A DNA stretch of 64,000 bases from Mycobacterium sp. Aquia_213 (GTDB taxonomy: Bacteria; Actinomycetota; Actinomycetes; Mycobacteriales; Mycobacteriaceae): NCBI RefSeq assembly GCF_026625985.1, contig NZ_CP113116.1, positions 3,348,001-3,412,000 on the forward strand, in the 5' to 3' direction. The position numbers were made by a program, and so were the translations under genes. This document shows, one piece after another, positions 46,101-56,700 of this stretch. The stretch's first letter is position 1. Each line of letters opens with the position of its first letter. A model generated the notes under the pieces. The model made no database searches and was not told the DNA's origin. It saw only the letters and a program-made list of their open reading frames with translations.

Positions 46101-47783
46101 GCCGCCGAGGTCGAAGAAGGAGTCGTCGACGCCGACCCGCTCGACACCCAGCACCTGAGCGTAAATCCCGGCCAAGATCTCCTCGACCGCGTCGGACGGC
46201 GCGCGGTATTCGCCGCCGCCGGCGTATTCGGGTGCGGGCAGGGCGCGTCTGTCGAGCTTGCCGCTCACGTTCAGCGGCAGCGTGTCGAGCACGACGATCG
46301 CCGTGGGGACCATGTAGGCCGGCAACCGCTCGGCCAGCGCGGTGCGCATCTGCGCGGGGTCCACATCCGCGGTGACGGTGACGTAACCGACCAGTCGCTT
46401 GTCGCCCGGGCGATCCTCGCGGGCGATCACCGCCGCGGCCTGCACCCCGTCCAAAGCGGCCAAAGCCGCTTGTACCTCGCCCAATTCGATGCGGTAGCCG
46501 CGAATCTTGACCTGCTCGTCGGCCCGCCCCAGGTACTGCAGCTGCCCGTCGGAACCCCAGCGCACCAGGTCGCCGGTGCGATACATCCGGGCGCCCGGCT
46601 CACCGAACGGGCACGCCACAAAGCGCGACGCCGTCAACGGAGCCCGGCGCAGGTACCCAGTGGCCACCCCGCGACCGGCGATGTACAGCTCACCGGTCAC
46701 GCCCTCGAGAGCGGGCCGCAGGAACTTGTCCAATACGAACAGCGCCGCGCCCGGCACCGGCACACCGATCGGCGCCCCCGCGTCGGGGGTCAACGGCGAG
46801 CTCATCGCCGCATAGATGGTGCCCTCGGTCGGACCGTAGGCGTTGATCAACACCCGGCCCGGCGCCCACCGGTCCACCACCTCGGACGGCAGCGCCTCGC
46901 CGGCCACGAACACCGCAGTGGACTCCAAGCCTTCCGACGACAACATCGCTGCGGCAGAAGGGGTTTGGCAAAGAACGCTGACCTTTTCGGCGATCAGCAG
47001 CGCATGCAGGTCGTCGGGTGAACTCGCCACGGTTTCGGGAACGATCACCAGCCGCCCGCCGTGCAGCAGGGCACCGAAGATCTCCCACACCGAAACGTCG
47101 AAGCTGTAGGAGTGCCACTGCGACCACACCTGCCCGGGGCCGGCCGGCACGCCCGAGTGCAGTTTTTCCAGCAGCGACGTCGCATTCTGGTGGGTGATCG
47201 CCACACCCTTGGGCACCCCGGTGGTGCCCGAGGTGTAAATCATGTACGCCAGATCCGACGGTGCCGGCGCCGACAATTCGGTGCCGGGGTCGGCGCCGGG
47301 GTCGTCGAAGTCGACGACGACCAGATCGGCACCCTCGAACCGCGACCGCAAGGCCGCGGTGGTGACCGCCGCGACCGGGGTCGCATCGCCGAGCATGAAC
47401 TCCACGCGCGCGTCGGGCAGCGCGGGGTCGATCGGCAGGTAGGCCGCTCCGGCCTTCAACACCGCCATCATCGACACGATCGCCTCAGTCGACCGCGAAA
47501 ACAGCAGTGCCACAGTCTGACCCGGGCCCGCGCCATGTCCGGTGAGAACCCGCGCCAATCGCTCCGCGGCCTCGTCGAGTTCGCGGTAGGTCCACGACCG
47601 GTCCCCGCACGCCAGTGCCACGGCCTCTGGAGCATTCGCCACCTGCGCGGCGAACAACTCCGGAATCGTGACGGCCTGCACGGGCCGGGTCAGCACGGCG
47701 CGGTTGCCCCACTCGTCCAACCGCGCGACTTCGCCGCCGTCGAGGAGATCAATCGATAAGAGCCGCCGTTTTCCGTCGGCCAT
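40119..47783 (-). CDS. mps2: GPL peptide synthetase Mps2 (A-T-E-C-A-T-reductase)
   Basis: 2554-residue NRPS for the last two GPL residues. Domains by residue: A3 about 20-530 (YTSGTTGVPKG near 185), T3 near 560 (DLGGDSILSMQ), E3 600-1050 (HHLAVDGVSWRIL near 735), C4 1060-1500 (HHIVMDGWSLP near 1225), A4 1520-2030, T4 near 2060 (DLGGDSLSAMR), reductase 2140-2554 (TGATGFLGRYL and the Y-x3-K in YGNSKWAG). By-eye codes are DVW-C-F-A-A-I-Y for A3 and DVW-G-V-A-A-I-Y for A4, so both modules probably take the same residue, alanine. E3 gives D-Ala; the lack of E after A4 and the terminal reductase fit release as L-alaninol. It overlaps the mps1 stop by 1 nt (TAATG). Confidence 0.93.
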   Translation of the reverse strand: MADGKRRLLSIDLLDGGEVARLDEWGNRAVLTRPVQAVTIPELFAAQVANAPEAVALACGDRSWTYRELDEAAERLARVLTGHGAGPGQTVALLFSRSTEAIVSMMAVLKAGAAYLPIDPALPDARVEFMLGDATPVAAVTTAALRSRFEGADLVVVDFDDPGADPGTELSAPAPSDLAYMIYTSGTTGVPKGVAITHQNATSLLEKLHSGVPAGPGQVWSQWHSYSFDVSVWEIFGALLHGGRLVIVPETVASSPDDLHALLIAEKVSVLCQTPSAAAMLSSEGLESTAVFVAGEALPSEVVDRWAPGRVLINAYGPTEGTIYAAMSSPLTPDAGAPIGVPVPGAALFVLDKFLRPALEGVTGELYIAGRGVATGYLRRAPLTASRFVACPFGEPGARMYRTGDLVRWGSDGQLQYLGRADEQVKIRGYRIELGEVQAALAALDGVQAAAVIAREDRPGDKRLVGYVTVTADVDPAQMRTALAERLPAYMVPTAIVVLDTLPLNVSGKLDRRALPAPEYAGGGEYRAPSDAVEEILAGIYAQVLGVERVGVDDSFFDLGGDSILSMQVSARARAAGVLCRPRDIFVEQTVARLARVATMTDGADGVVDEGIGDVVATPIIRWLQGVVGPVEQFNQTMVVQAPTAATEADVAPVLQALVDRHATLRLRVEDDDAGEWSLQVPEVGTVDAAGLLQSVEVLSDEALVAARSRLNPSAGVMLSALWVSSTSQLVLIIHHLAVDGVSWRILLEDLNIAWALHHSGQPVELPPGGTSFARWSSLLEEYAQRPAVTEHVEAWRRVAAVPAALPAVRPEVDTYVTAEQLSAELDVETTRLLLGEVPAAFHAGVQDILLIAFGLAWAEFLGTGGAPIGIGVEGHGRHEELARGVDLSRTVGWFTTKYPVSLSVGELDWAQVVAGGSALGPVVKEAKEQLRGLPDPLTYGLLRYANNEVDLHGNDPAIGFNYLGRLGAGTAAELSGDLWRISEEGLSVAGAATAVPLPLMHTVDLNAGTMDTEAGPHLHASWTWAPSALDGEQISRLSKLWFEALSGICAHVRNGGGGLTPSDLAPTRLTQKQLDQLDQQYHLADVLPLTPVQQGLLFHASVAQGGDNGDDVYAVQLGITIAGAIEPQRLREAVQTVVNRHPNLAARFSAQFDEPVQVIPAEPVMAWRYIQLDSDEAGHDEQIEGLCADERDAVSDLLGRPAFRAALIRIGENKHRFVLTNHHIVMDGWSLPILLREIFASYYGERLPAPASYRSILTWLAEQDRGAAQAAWREMFEGFDNPTLVGPATRIALGRRRVDSYRVSAETTRALSTLARSCHTTVNTVLQAGWAQLLMWLTGQRDVAFGTAVSGRPPEVIGSESIVGLLINTVAVRANTTVSTTIGDLLDQLQTAHNNRLEHEHLGLSDIHRATGHDQLFDTLFLYENYPIDTNVPVGVHELAITDVTNREYNHYPLSVMALPGHELGIRVEYDTDVFDPASIETLVERFQRVLVAMTADPTQRLSSMDVLDAGEHARLDDWGNRAVLTQPAAGTTIPEMFAAQVARTPDGVALVDGERSWTFRELDEAAERLARALVAQGARPGECVALLFNRSAEAIVAMVAVLKSGAAYLPIDPVMPDARLEFMLGDATPVAAITNATMRSRFDGADLAVIDVDDPDLAIPSDITFPVAAPEDLAYTIYTSGTTGVPKGVAITHHNATSLLEAPDPGAPTGPGQVWSQWHSYSFDVSVWEIFNALLHGSRLVVVPDSAAASAHELRDLLIAEQVTVVGQTPSALAMMPGEGLESATLVMAGEASPNEIVDKWAPGRVMINAYGPTEATIYAAISAPMKAGEGAPIGVPVPGAALFVLDKWLRPAPEGVVGELYIAGRGVAVGYLRRAGLTASRFVACPFGGPGSRMYRTGDLVRWGSDGQLQYLGRADEQVKIRGYRIELGEVQAALAALDGVQAAAVIAREDRPGDKRLVGYVTVTGEVDTAQMRHALSERLPGYMVPTAVVVLDTLPRTVNGKLDKRALPAPEYQSAVRYTPPATPTEEIVAGIYGQVLGIERVGVENSFFDLGGDSLSAMRVVAAINTAFDGNLSVRTLFEAPSVRAMSQRLDSDVDSDETDANGPSYVAVHGRDTEELRASDLTLDKFIDETTLLGAPTLPGPSAEARTVLLTGATGFLGRYLALEWLKQLKRVDGKLICLVRAGSDQEAWRRLEKTFDSGDPQLVDRFHQLAADHLEVVAGDKGEANLGLDEQTYQRLTDTVDLIVDSAAVVNGVLPYRELFGSNVVGTGELIKFALTSRMKPYAYVSTSDLGRQIEPALFTEEADIRAISPTRVLDGSYANGYGNSKWAGEVLLREANDAFGLPVSVFRSDMILSDVSYAGQFNVTDVVTRMILSLVATGVAPGSFYTRDENGNRQRAHYDALPVEFVAESIATLGAQVVDGFETYHVMNPHDDGIGIDTYVDWLIEAGYPIQRIDDFGEWVRQFEAGLRALPDRQRQHSVLQMLQLMLHNPEQIQPLEPTRGSFAPTDRFRAAVQEAKIGADNDIPHISAPVIIKYVTDLQLVGLL
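45181..45299. repeat. Near-identical NRPS segment, copy in E3 (mps2)
   Basis: This 119-bp stretch of the mps2 epimerisation domain matches 49683-49801 in mps1 with one or two mismatches, far above the similarity elsewhere in the domains. It encodes part of the conserved region around FHAGVQDILLIAFGLAWAEF. Recent gene conversion between modules is the simplest reading. Confidence 0.75.
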
Positions 47784-50700
47784 TACTCATCCCCTGCATC
47801 GTCAGTCATGGCTACCAGCACACGCCGTAACCGCTCGACCAACGTTTCGATACTGGCCTTGTCGAAGACATCGGTGTCATATTCGATGCGAAGACCCAGT
47901 TCGTGGCCCGGCACGGCTTGCACTGACAGCGGGTAGTGGTTGTACTCGCGGTTCGTGAACTTCGTGATCGTTAGATCCTGAACGCCCGACAACGCTGCGG
48001 TGTCGATCGGGTAGTTCTCGTAGACGAACATAGTGTCAAACAGCTGGTCGTGCCCGGTGATTCGGTGAATTTCGTTCAATCCCAAGTACTGGTGTTCGAG
48101 TGTTTCGGTGTAAGAGCCTTGCAGTTGGTCGAGCAGGTCGCCAATCGTGGTGGCCGAGTTGATGTTGGCCCGGACCGGCACCGTGTTGATCATCAGGCCG
48201 ACGATGGATTCCGCGCCCGGCAGGTCTGTCGGCCGCCCCGACACCGCGGTGCCGAAGGCGACGTCGGGCTGACCGGTCATCCGCATCAGCAACTGGGCCC
48301 AGGCCGCCTGCAGCACGGTGCTGACGGTGGTGCGGCAGGACCGGGCCAGCTCGCTCAGCGCTTGGGTGGTCTCGGCGGACACCTGGAAGTCTTCGACGGC
48401 TCGCGCTCCGAGGCCCATCCGTTGCGGCGGCCCGACCAGGGTCGGGGTGTCGAAGCCGTCGAACACCTCGCGCCACGCCGCCCGGGCCGCACTGCGATCC
48501 TGATCGGACAGCCAGGTGACAAACCTGCGGTACGACACGGCCGCGGGAAGCTTGGCGCCGTAGTAGCTGGCGAAAATCTCTTGTAGCAGAAGCGGTTTCG
48601 ACCAACCATCCAGCACGATGTGGTGATTGGTCAGCACGAACCGGTACTGGTCCTCCGCGGCGCGCAGCAACGCCGCCCGGAAGGCCGGCAAGGCGGCGAG
48701 ATCGCAGACGGCGGCGCGTTCGGCCGCGGACACCTGCTCAACTTGCGCGTCGACGTCGCCGCCGCCCAATTCGAGGTACTGCCAAATCAATTCGGGCTCA
48801 GCAGGAAGGATCTGCAGTGGCTCGTCGAAGTCACCGCTGAAGCGGGCCACCAGGTGTGGGTGCCGGGTGACGACGGTGTGGACCGCATCGCGCAGCCGAT
48901 CCGGGTCGACGGCGCCGCTGATGCTGATGTCGAGCTGCACCGCGTACAGATCGTCGCCGCTGACGCCGAGGTCCTCCGCGGTGCTGGCGTGGAAGAACAG
49001 GCCCTGCTGCAGCGGGGTCAGCGGCAACACATCGGCGAACTGATCGGTTTGCTGCAGTTCGTCGATCTGCTGCTGGCTCATCCGCGCCGGCGCCAGGTCG
49101 GACGGTGTCAAGCCGCCCCCGCCATTGCGCACGTGCGCGCAGATGCCCGACAGCGCGTCAAACCACAACTGGCTCAACCGATCGATCGCAGGCTCGTCCA
49201 GCGCTGAGGACGCCCAGGTCCAGTTGGCCTGCAGCTGCGGGCCACCCTCGGCGTCCATGGTGCCGGCGTTGAGTTCGACGGTGTGGGCCAGCGGCATCGC
49301 GACGGCCGTCGCCGCCGCCACGGCCGGCAGGTCGTCCTGCGAGATCTGCCACAGGTCACCGGAGAGGTCCGCGGCACCCGCGCCCAGCCGGCCCAGGTAG
49401 TTGAACCCGATCGCCGGGTCGGATCCGTCCAGGTCGACATCGGGGTTCAGGTACCGCAGCAGACCGTAGGTCAGCGGATCGGGCAACCCGCGCAGCTGCT
49501 CCTTGGCCTCTTTGATCACCGGCCCCAGCGCCGTGTCGCCGGCGACCACCTGCGTCCAGCCCAGCTCGCCGACGGCCAGCGACACCGGGTACTTGGTGGT
49601 GAACCAGCCAACCGTCCGCGACAGGTCTACATCTGCGGACAATTCCTCGTGGCGGCCGTGACCCTCGACATCGATACCGATCGGCGCGCCGCCGGTACCC
49701 AGGAACTCCGCCCAGGCCAAACCGAACGCGATCAACAGAATGTCTTGCACCCCAGCGTGAAACGCCGCCGGCACCTCACCCAACAGCAGCCGTGTCGTCT
49801 CAACGTCGAGCCCGACCGACAGTTGCCCGGCCGTGGCGAACGTGTCTGCCCCGGGCTGCGGCGCCGGCAGCGCGGCGGGCACCGCGGCCACCTGCCGCCA
49901 TGCCTCGGCCTGGGCGACGACTTCGGGAACCCGCGCGTGCGCGTCTAGCAGCGACGACCACCGGGCGAACGACGTGCCGGGCACCGGCAACGCCACCTCT
50001 TGCCCGCTGTGATGCTGGGCCCAGCCAATGTTGAGGTCCTCCAACAGGATTCGCCACGACACGCCATCGACGGCCAGGTGGTGAACGATCAGCACCAACT
50101 GCGACGTCGAGCCAACCCACAAGGCGCTCAACATCACTCCGGCCGACGGGTTCAACCGCGACCGCGCCGCGACGAGCGCCTCGTCGGACAACACCTCGAC
50201 CGACTGCAGCAGCGCGGCGGCATCGACCGAGCCGACCTCGGGTACCCACAACGACCAACCGCCGGCGCCGTCGTCGTCGACACGCAGTCGCAAAATCGCG
50301 TGCCGATCCACCAGCGCCTGCAGCACCACCGTCGCATCGGCTGCGGTCACCCCGTCGGGGGCCTGCACCACCATCGTCTGGTTGAACTGCTCGACCGGAC
50401 CGTCGGTGTCCTGCAGCCAGCGAATGATCGGGGTGGCGATTACCTCGCCGAGACCCTCGTCGACCGCGCCATCGCCCTCGCCGCCCAGGCGGGCCACCCG
50501 AGCCAGCTTTGCCACGGTCTGTTCGACGAAAATGTCACGCGGACGGCACATTACGCCGGCCGCCCGGGCCCGGGCCACCACCTGCATCGACAGAATGCTG
50601 TCGCCGCCCAGGTCGAAGAACGAGTCGTCGACGCCGACGCGCTCGACGCCCAGCACCTGGGCGTAGACCCCGGCGAGGATTTCTTCGATCGCGTCGCTGG

Positions 50701-53700
50701 GGGCGCGGTAGCTGTCGGCGTCGGAGTATTCCGGCGACGGTAGGGCGCGGGTGTCGAGCTTGCCGTTGACCGTCAACGGCAGGGCATCCATGACCACCAC
50801 CGCGACCGGCACCATGTACGACGGCAGCCGCTCGGCCACCTGGGCGCGGATCTCGGTCGGGTCCGCGGTACCGGTGACATAACCGACCAAACGCTTGTCG
50901 CCGGGGCGATCCTCGCGCGCGATCACCGCGGCCTGCGTCACCCCGTCCACGGCGGCCAGCGCCGCCTGGATCTCCCCGAGTTCGATGCGATACCCGCGGA
51001 TCTTGACCTGCTTGTCCGCACGCCCCATATAACGCAGCTGGCCGTCGGTACCCCAGGACACCAGGTCCCCGGTGCGATACATCCGTGATCCGGGCCCGCC
51101 GAACGGACACGCCACGAACCGTGTCGTCGTCAGGTCCGGCCGGCCGATGTACCCGCTCGCGACGCCGGCGCCGGCGACATACAACTCCCCGACCACCCCG
51201 GGTGCGACGGGCCGCAGCCAGCCGTCGAGCACGAAGAACGCGAGATGCGCCAACGGCACCCCGATCGGGCTGGTGTTGCTGTCCACGTCGGCGTCGACGA
51301 TCTCGCGGAAGGAGGCGTGCACGGTGGTCTCGGTGATGCCGTACATGTTGATCATCCGCGGCAGTCCCGGATGGTTGTGCAACCACGTCTGCAGGCGTTG
51401 CGGCTCAAGCGCTTCACCGCCGAAGACCACGGTCTGCAGCTTGAGCTGTTGTCCCAGTTCGGGGGCCAGCGCGTCGGCGGCTTGCAACGCGTAGAACGCC
51501 GACGGCGTCTGACTCAAGACGCTGACTTGCTCGCTGACCAGCAAGGCGTGCAGGTCTTCGGGTGAACGCACCACCGAGTCGGGCACCACGACCACCCGGC
51601 CGCCGTGTAGCAGCGCGCCCCAGATCTCCCATACCGAGTAGTCGAATGCCAGCGAGTGGCATTGCGTCCACACCTGTCCCAGTTCCATCTCGGCGTCGAG
51701 GGACTCCAGCAACTGCGTCACGTTGCGGTGGGTGACGGCGACGCCCTTGGGCTTACCTGTGGTGCCCGAGGTGTAGATGATGTAGGCGACATGGTCGGCC
51801 GCCGGGGTCGGCAACGCGGTGTTCGGCGCCGCAATGATGGCCGGGTCCTCGATGTCGATGACCTGCAGGGCAGCGTTCTCCAACCGCGGGCGCAGGTCCG
51901 CGGTGGTGAGGGCGGCGATCGGCGCGGAATCGGCCAGCATGAATTCCATCCGCGCCGTCGGGTGCGCGGGATCCATCGGCAGATACGCCGCCCCGGTCTT
52001 GAGCACCGCCAACAACGACACGATGGCTTCGGCAGATCGGTTGAGCAGCACCGCCACCCGCTGACCCGGTCCGGCCCCGCGATCGGACAACACGTGCGCC
52101 AACCGGTTCGCGGCCTCATCGAGCTCGCGATACGTCCACGACCCGTCTCCGCAATTGACGGCCACGGCCTCCGGGGCGCGCGCGACCTGCGCGGCGAACA
52201 ACTCCGGAATCGACACCGGCGTGCCCGCGGGCTGGGTCAGCACCGCCCGATTGCCCCACTCCTCCAACCGCGCATGCTCATCACCGTCAAGCAAATCAAT
52301 CGACGACAACCGACGCGTGGCATCGGCCGTCATCAACACCAACACCCGCCGCAACCGCTCGATCAACGAGTCGACGGTGGCGACATCGAAGACGTGGCTG
52401 TCGAATTCGACGCGCAGGCTCAGTTCGTGGCCCGGCGTCACGACCACCGACAACGGGTAGTGGTTGAATTCGCGACTGCTGAAATCGGTGATGGCCAGCT
52501 CTTGGACGCCGAACAGCGCCCCAGCGTCGACCGGGTAGTTCTCGTACAGGAAAAGCGTGTCGAACAGCTGGTCGTGACCGGTCACGCGGTGGATATCCCG
52601 CAGCGCCAGGTGGTCGTACTCGATCGTGTCGTTGTGGGACCGCTGCAACTGGGCCACCAGCTCGGCGATCGTGGTGGTCGCGGTGGCGGTGGCCCGCACT
52701 GGCACCGTGTTGATCAGCAGACCCACCAGCGCTTCCGCGCCGGGCAACTCGGTCGGCCGGCCGGAGACGGCGGTGCCGAAGGCGACATCGTGATGGCCGG
52801 TCAGCCACATCAGTACCTGCGCCCACGCCGCCTGCAGCACATTGCTGACGGTGGTGTGGTTCGAGCGCGCCAGCTCGGTCAGGGCCTGGGTCGTGTCGGC
52901 AGGCACCCGATACGATTCCACGCCGCGCTCGGCCGCCTGCCCGGGCGGACTCACCAGCGTGGGCGTGTCAAAGCCGGCCAGCACTTCGGCCCACGCGGCT
53001 TGCGCGGCATCGCGATCCTGCTCGGCCAGCCAGGTGACAAAGCTGCGATACGACGGGGGCGCGGCCAACCGTTGCCCGTAATAAAGAGTGAAGATCTCCT
53101 GCAGCAGGATCGGCAGCGACCAGCCATCGATCACGATGTGGTGGATGGTCAGCACAAACCGGTGCCGGTTGTCCCCGGTGCGGATCAAGGCGACCCGGAA
53201 AGCCGGCTGGTCGGCGATGTCGCAGACCGCGGCACGTTCGTCGGCGCACAGCTGTTGGACCCGCTCGTCGACTTCGGCTTCGCCGCCGGCCATTTCGACG
53301 TACTGCCACGCCATCACGGGCTCGGCCGGGATGATCTGGATCGGCTCGTCGAACTGTTGGCAGAACCGCGCCGCCAGGTTGGGGTGGCGGTTGACCACCG
53401 TCTGCACTGCCTCACGCAACCGCTTCTGCTCGAGCGGGCCGGTCACGGTGATGCCCAATTGCACCGCGTACAAATCGTCGCCGGAGCCCTCCGCGAGCGC
53501 CGTGTGGAACAACAGCCCCTGCTGCACCGGGGTCAGCGGGAGCACGTCGGCAATGCGCAGCTGCCGGGACAGATCGTCGATTTGCTGCTGACTCAGACGC
53601 GCCGGCGCCACATCGGACGGTGTCAGCCCGCCGCCACCGCGGCGGACGTGTGCGCAGATGCCGGCCAGGGCCTCGAACCACAGTTGGCTGAGCCTGTTGA

Positions 53701-56700
53701 TCTGGGTGTCGTCCAGTGCCGACGGCGCCCAGGTCCAGTTGGCGTGCAAATGCGGACCCGCTTCGCCGTCGACGGTGCCGGCGTTGAGTTCAACGGTGTG
53801 CGCCAACGGCATTGGGATCGCCGCGGCCGCACCGGCCAGCGCGAGGCTTTCCTGGCTGACCCGCCACAGGTCCTCGGAGAGCTCGGCCGCCGAGGCGCCC
53901 ATGCGGCCCAAGTAGTTGAAGCCGATCGCGGGGTCGGCTCCGGCCAGGTCCACGTCGGGGTTCAGATACCGCAGGAGACCGTAGGTCAGTCCGTCGGGCA
54001 GGGCCCGCAGCTGTTCTTTGACGTCTTTGATGACGGCGCCGAGTGCCGGGTCGCCGGCGACCACCCGCGACCAGTCCAGGCCACCCACGGCCAGCGACAC
54101 CGGGTACTTGGTGGTGAACCACCCGACCGTGCGCGACAGGTCGACGTAGGGATTCAGCTCTTCGTGGCGCCCGTGACCCTCGACGTCGATGCCGAGCGGC
54201 TTGCCCGGGGAGCCCAGGAATTCCGTCCAGGCCAACCCGAATGCGATCAACAGAATGTCTTGCACCCCAGCGTGAAACGCGGCCGGGACCTCACCCAGGA
54301 TCTGCCGGGTCGTGTCGACATCCAGGTCCACCGACAGCCGTCCGGCGTTGGCGTGCGTATCCACCGCCGGCTGTACCGCCGGCAACACGGCCGGGGTCGC
54401 CGCCACCTGCCGCCAGGCGTCCGCCTGCGCCACGACCGCCTCGCTACGGGCGTGCTCTTCGAGCAGTGACGACCACCGGGCAAACGACGTCCCCGGTGCA
54501 GGCAACTCCACCTCTTGCCCGCTGTGATGCTGGGCCCACGCGATGTTGAGGTCTTCCAACAGGATTCGCCATGAGACGCCATCGACGGCCAGGTGGTGAA
54601 TGATCAACGCCAACTGGGAAGTAGAGGTAACCCACAGCGCGCTGAACATCGTCCCAGTGGCCGGATTCAGCCGCGAGCGCGCTTCGGTGAGCGCCTTGTC
54701 GGTCAACACGTCGACCGATTGCACATGAGCGCCGGCATCGACGGACCCGACGTCGGGCACCCACAGCGACCAACCGCCGGCGCCGTCGTCGTCGGCACGC
54801 AGCCGCAGGGTGGCATGCCGATCCACCAGCGCCTGCAGCACCACCGCAACGTCGGGCTCGGTCACTCCGGCCGGGGCTTGCACCACCATCGCCTGGTTGA
54901 ACTCCTCGACCCGACCGTCGATGTCTTGCAGCCAACGGATGATCGGGGTGGACACCACCTCGCCGAGACCCTCGTCGGCCGCCCCGATCTCACCGGTCGC
55001 CACGCTGGCCACCTGGGCCAGCCGCGCTACGGACTGCTCAACGAAAATGTCGCGCGGACGCAGCAGCACACCGGCCGCCCGGGCCCGCGCCACGACCTGC
55101 ATCGACAGGATGCTGTCGCCGCCCAGGTCGAAGAACGAGTCATCGATCCCGACCCGCTCGAGGCCCAGGATTTCGGAGTAGATACCGGCCAAGACCTCTT
55201 CGACCGCGGTCGTCGGAGCACGGTAAGCGCCACCGACGTTGTGGTATTCCGGCGCGGGCAGGGCGCGGGTGTCGAGTTTGCCGTTGGGCGTCAGCGGCAG
55301 CGTCTCCAAGACCACCACCGCGGCGGGAACCATGTATGCCGGCAGCCGGTCGGCCAGCCTGGCGCGGGCCGCGGCGGGGTCGACGGTGCCGGTGACATAG
55401 CCGACCAGGCGCTTGTCGCCGGGACGGTCCTCGCGGGCGATGACCGCGGCCTGCTTGACGTCGTCCAGCGCGGCCAGCGCGGCCTGCACCTCACCCAGCT
55501 CGATGCGATACCCGCGGATCTTGACCTGCTCGTCAGCGCGTCCGAGGTAAAGCAGTTGTCCATCGTCGCCCCAGGAGACCAGGTCTCCGGTGCGGTACAT
55601 CCGGTCCCCCGGCTGCCCGAACGGGCATGCCACAAAACGCGACGAGGTCAAACCCGCCCGGCGTACATAGCCACACGCCACGCCGGCGCCGGCGACGTAC
55701 AACTCACCGACCACGCCGGGCGGCACCGGCTTCAACCACCTGTCCAGGACGAACAACGCAGCACCCGGGACCGGCGAACCGATCGGCACCACACCGGATC
55801 CCGGCACCAGCGGGGCGCTGATCGCCACACACACCGTCGTCTCGGTGGGGCCGTAGCCGTTGACCATCACACGCCCGGGCGCCCACTGATCCACGACCTC
55901 GGCCGGGCAGGCCTCGCCCGCGACCACCAATGCGGCGGTCTCCAGCCCCTCTGGCGACAGCATCCCGACCGCCGAGGGGGTCTGGGTGAGCACGCTGACG
56001 TGTTCGCCGACCAACAAGGCGTGGAAGTCTTCTGGCGAGCGGGTCACCGACTCCGGCACCACCACCAGCCGTCTGCCCCCGAGCAGGGCGGCCCAGATCT
56101 CCCACACCGAGAAGTCGAAGGCCAACGAGTGGCACTGCGACCACACACCGGTCCGCGGCAGGCCGGCATCGAAGCAGGCGAACAGTTGCGTGACGTTGTG
56201 ATGGGTAACCGCAACACCTTTGGGCATGCCGGTAGTGCCGGACGTGTAGATGACGTGGGCGACGTTGTCCGGGTCCGGCGTCGGCAGCGCCGTACTGGGC
56301 TGCGCCGCAATGCGGGGATCGGCGACATCGATGACCACCAGATCCTGTCCATCCAACCGCGACCGCAGGTCTGCGGTGGTGACCGCCGCCGTTGGCGCGG
56401 CATCGGCAAGCATGAACTCGGTGCGCGCTGACGGGAGTGCGGGGTCAATCGGCAGATATGCCGCGCCGGTCTTCAAAACGGCCAGGATCGCGATGATCGC
56501 GTCGGCCGAACGGGAAAACTGAAGCGCCACAACGTGGCCCGGGCCGACACCCTCGCTGACCAGCTGGTGCGCCAATCGGTTGGCGGCCTCGTCGAGTTCC
56601 CGGTAAGTCGTGGACCGACCCTCGAAAGTCACCGCGACTGCCTCGGGGGTGCGCTCTACGTGTTTGGCGAACGTCGCCGGAATCGACACCTTCGCCGGTG

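Noticed and set aside
51656..54469. A 937-codon open frame on the plus strand inside mps1
   Set aside because: It is the antisense of high-GC NRPS codons. The translation is His/Arg/Gln/Gly-rich with no domain, while the minus strand reads as a complete NRPS.
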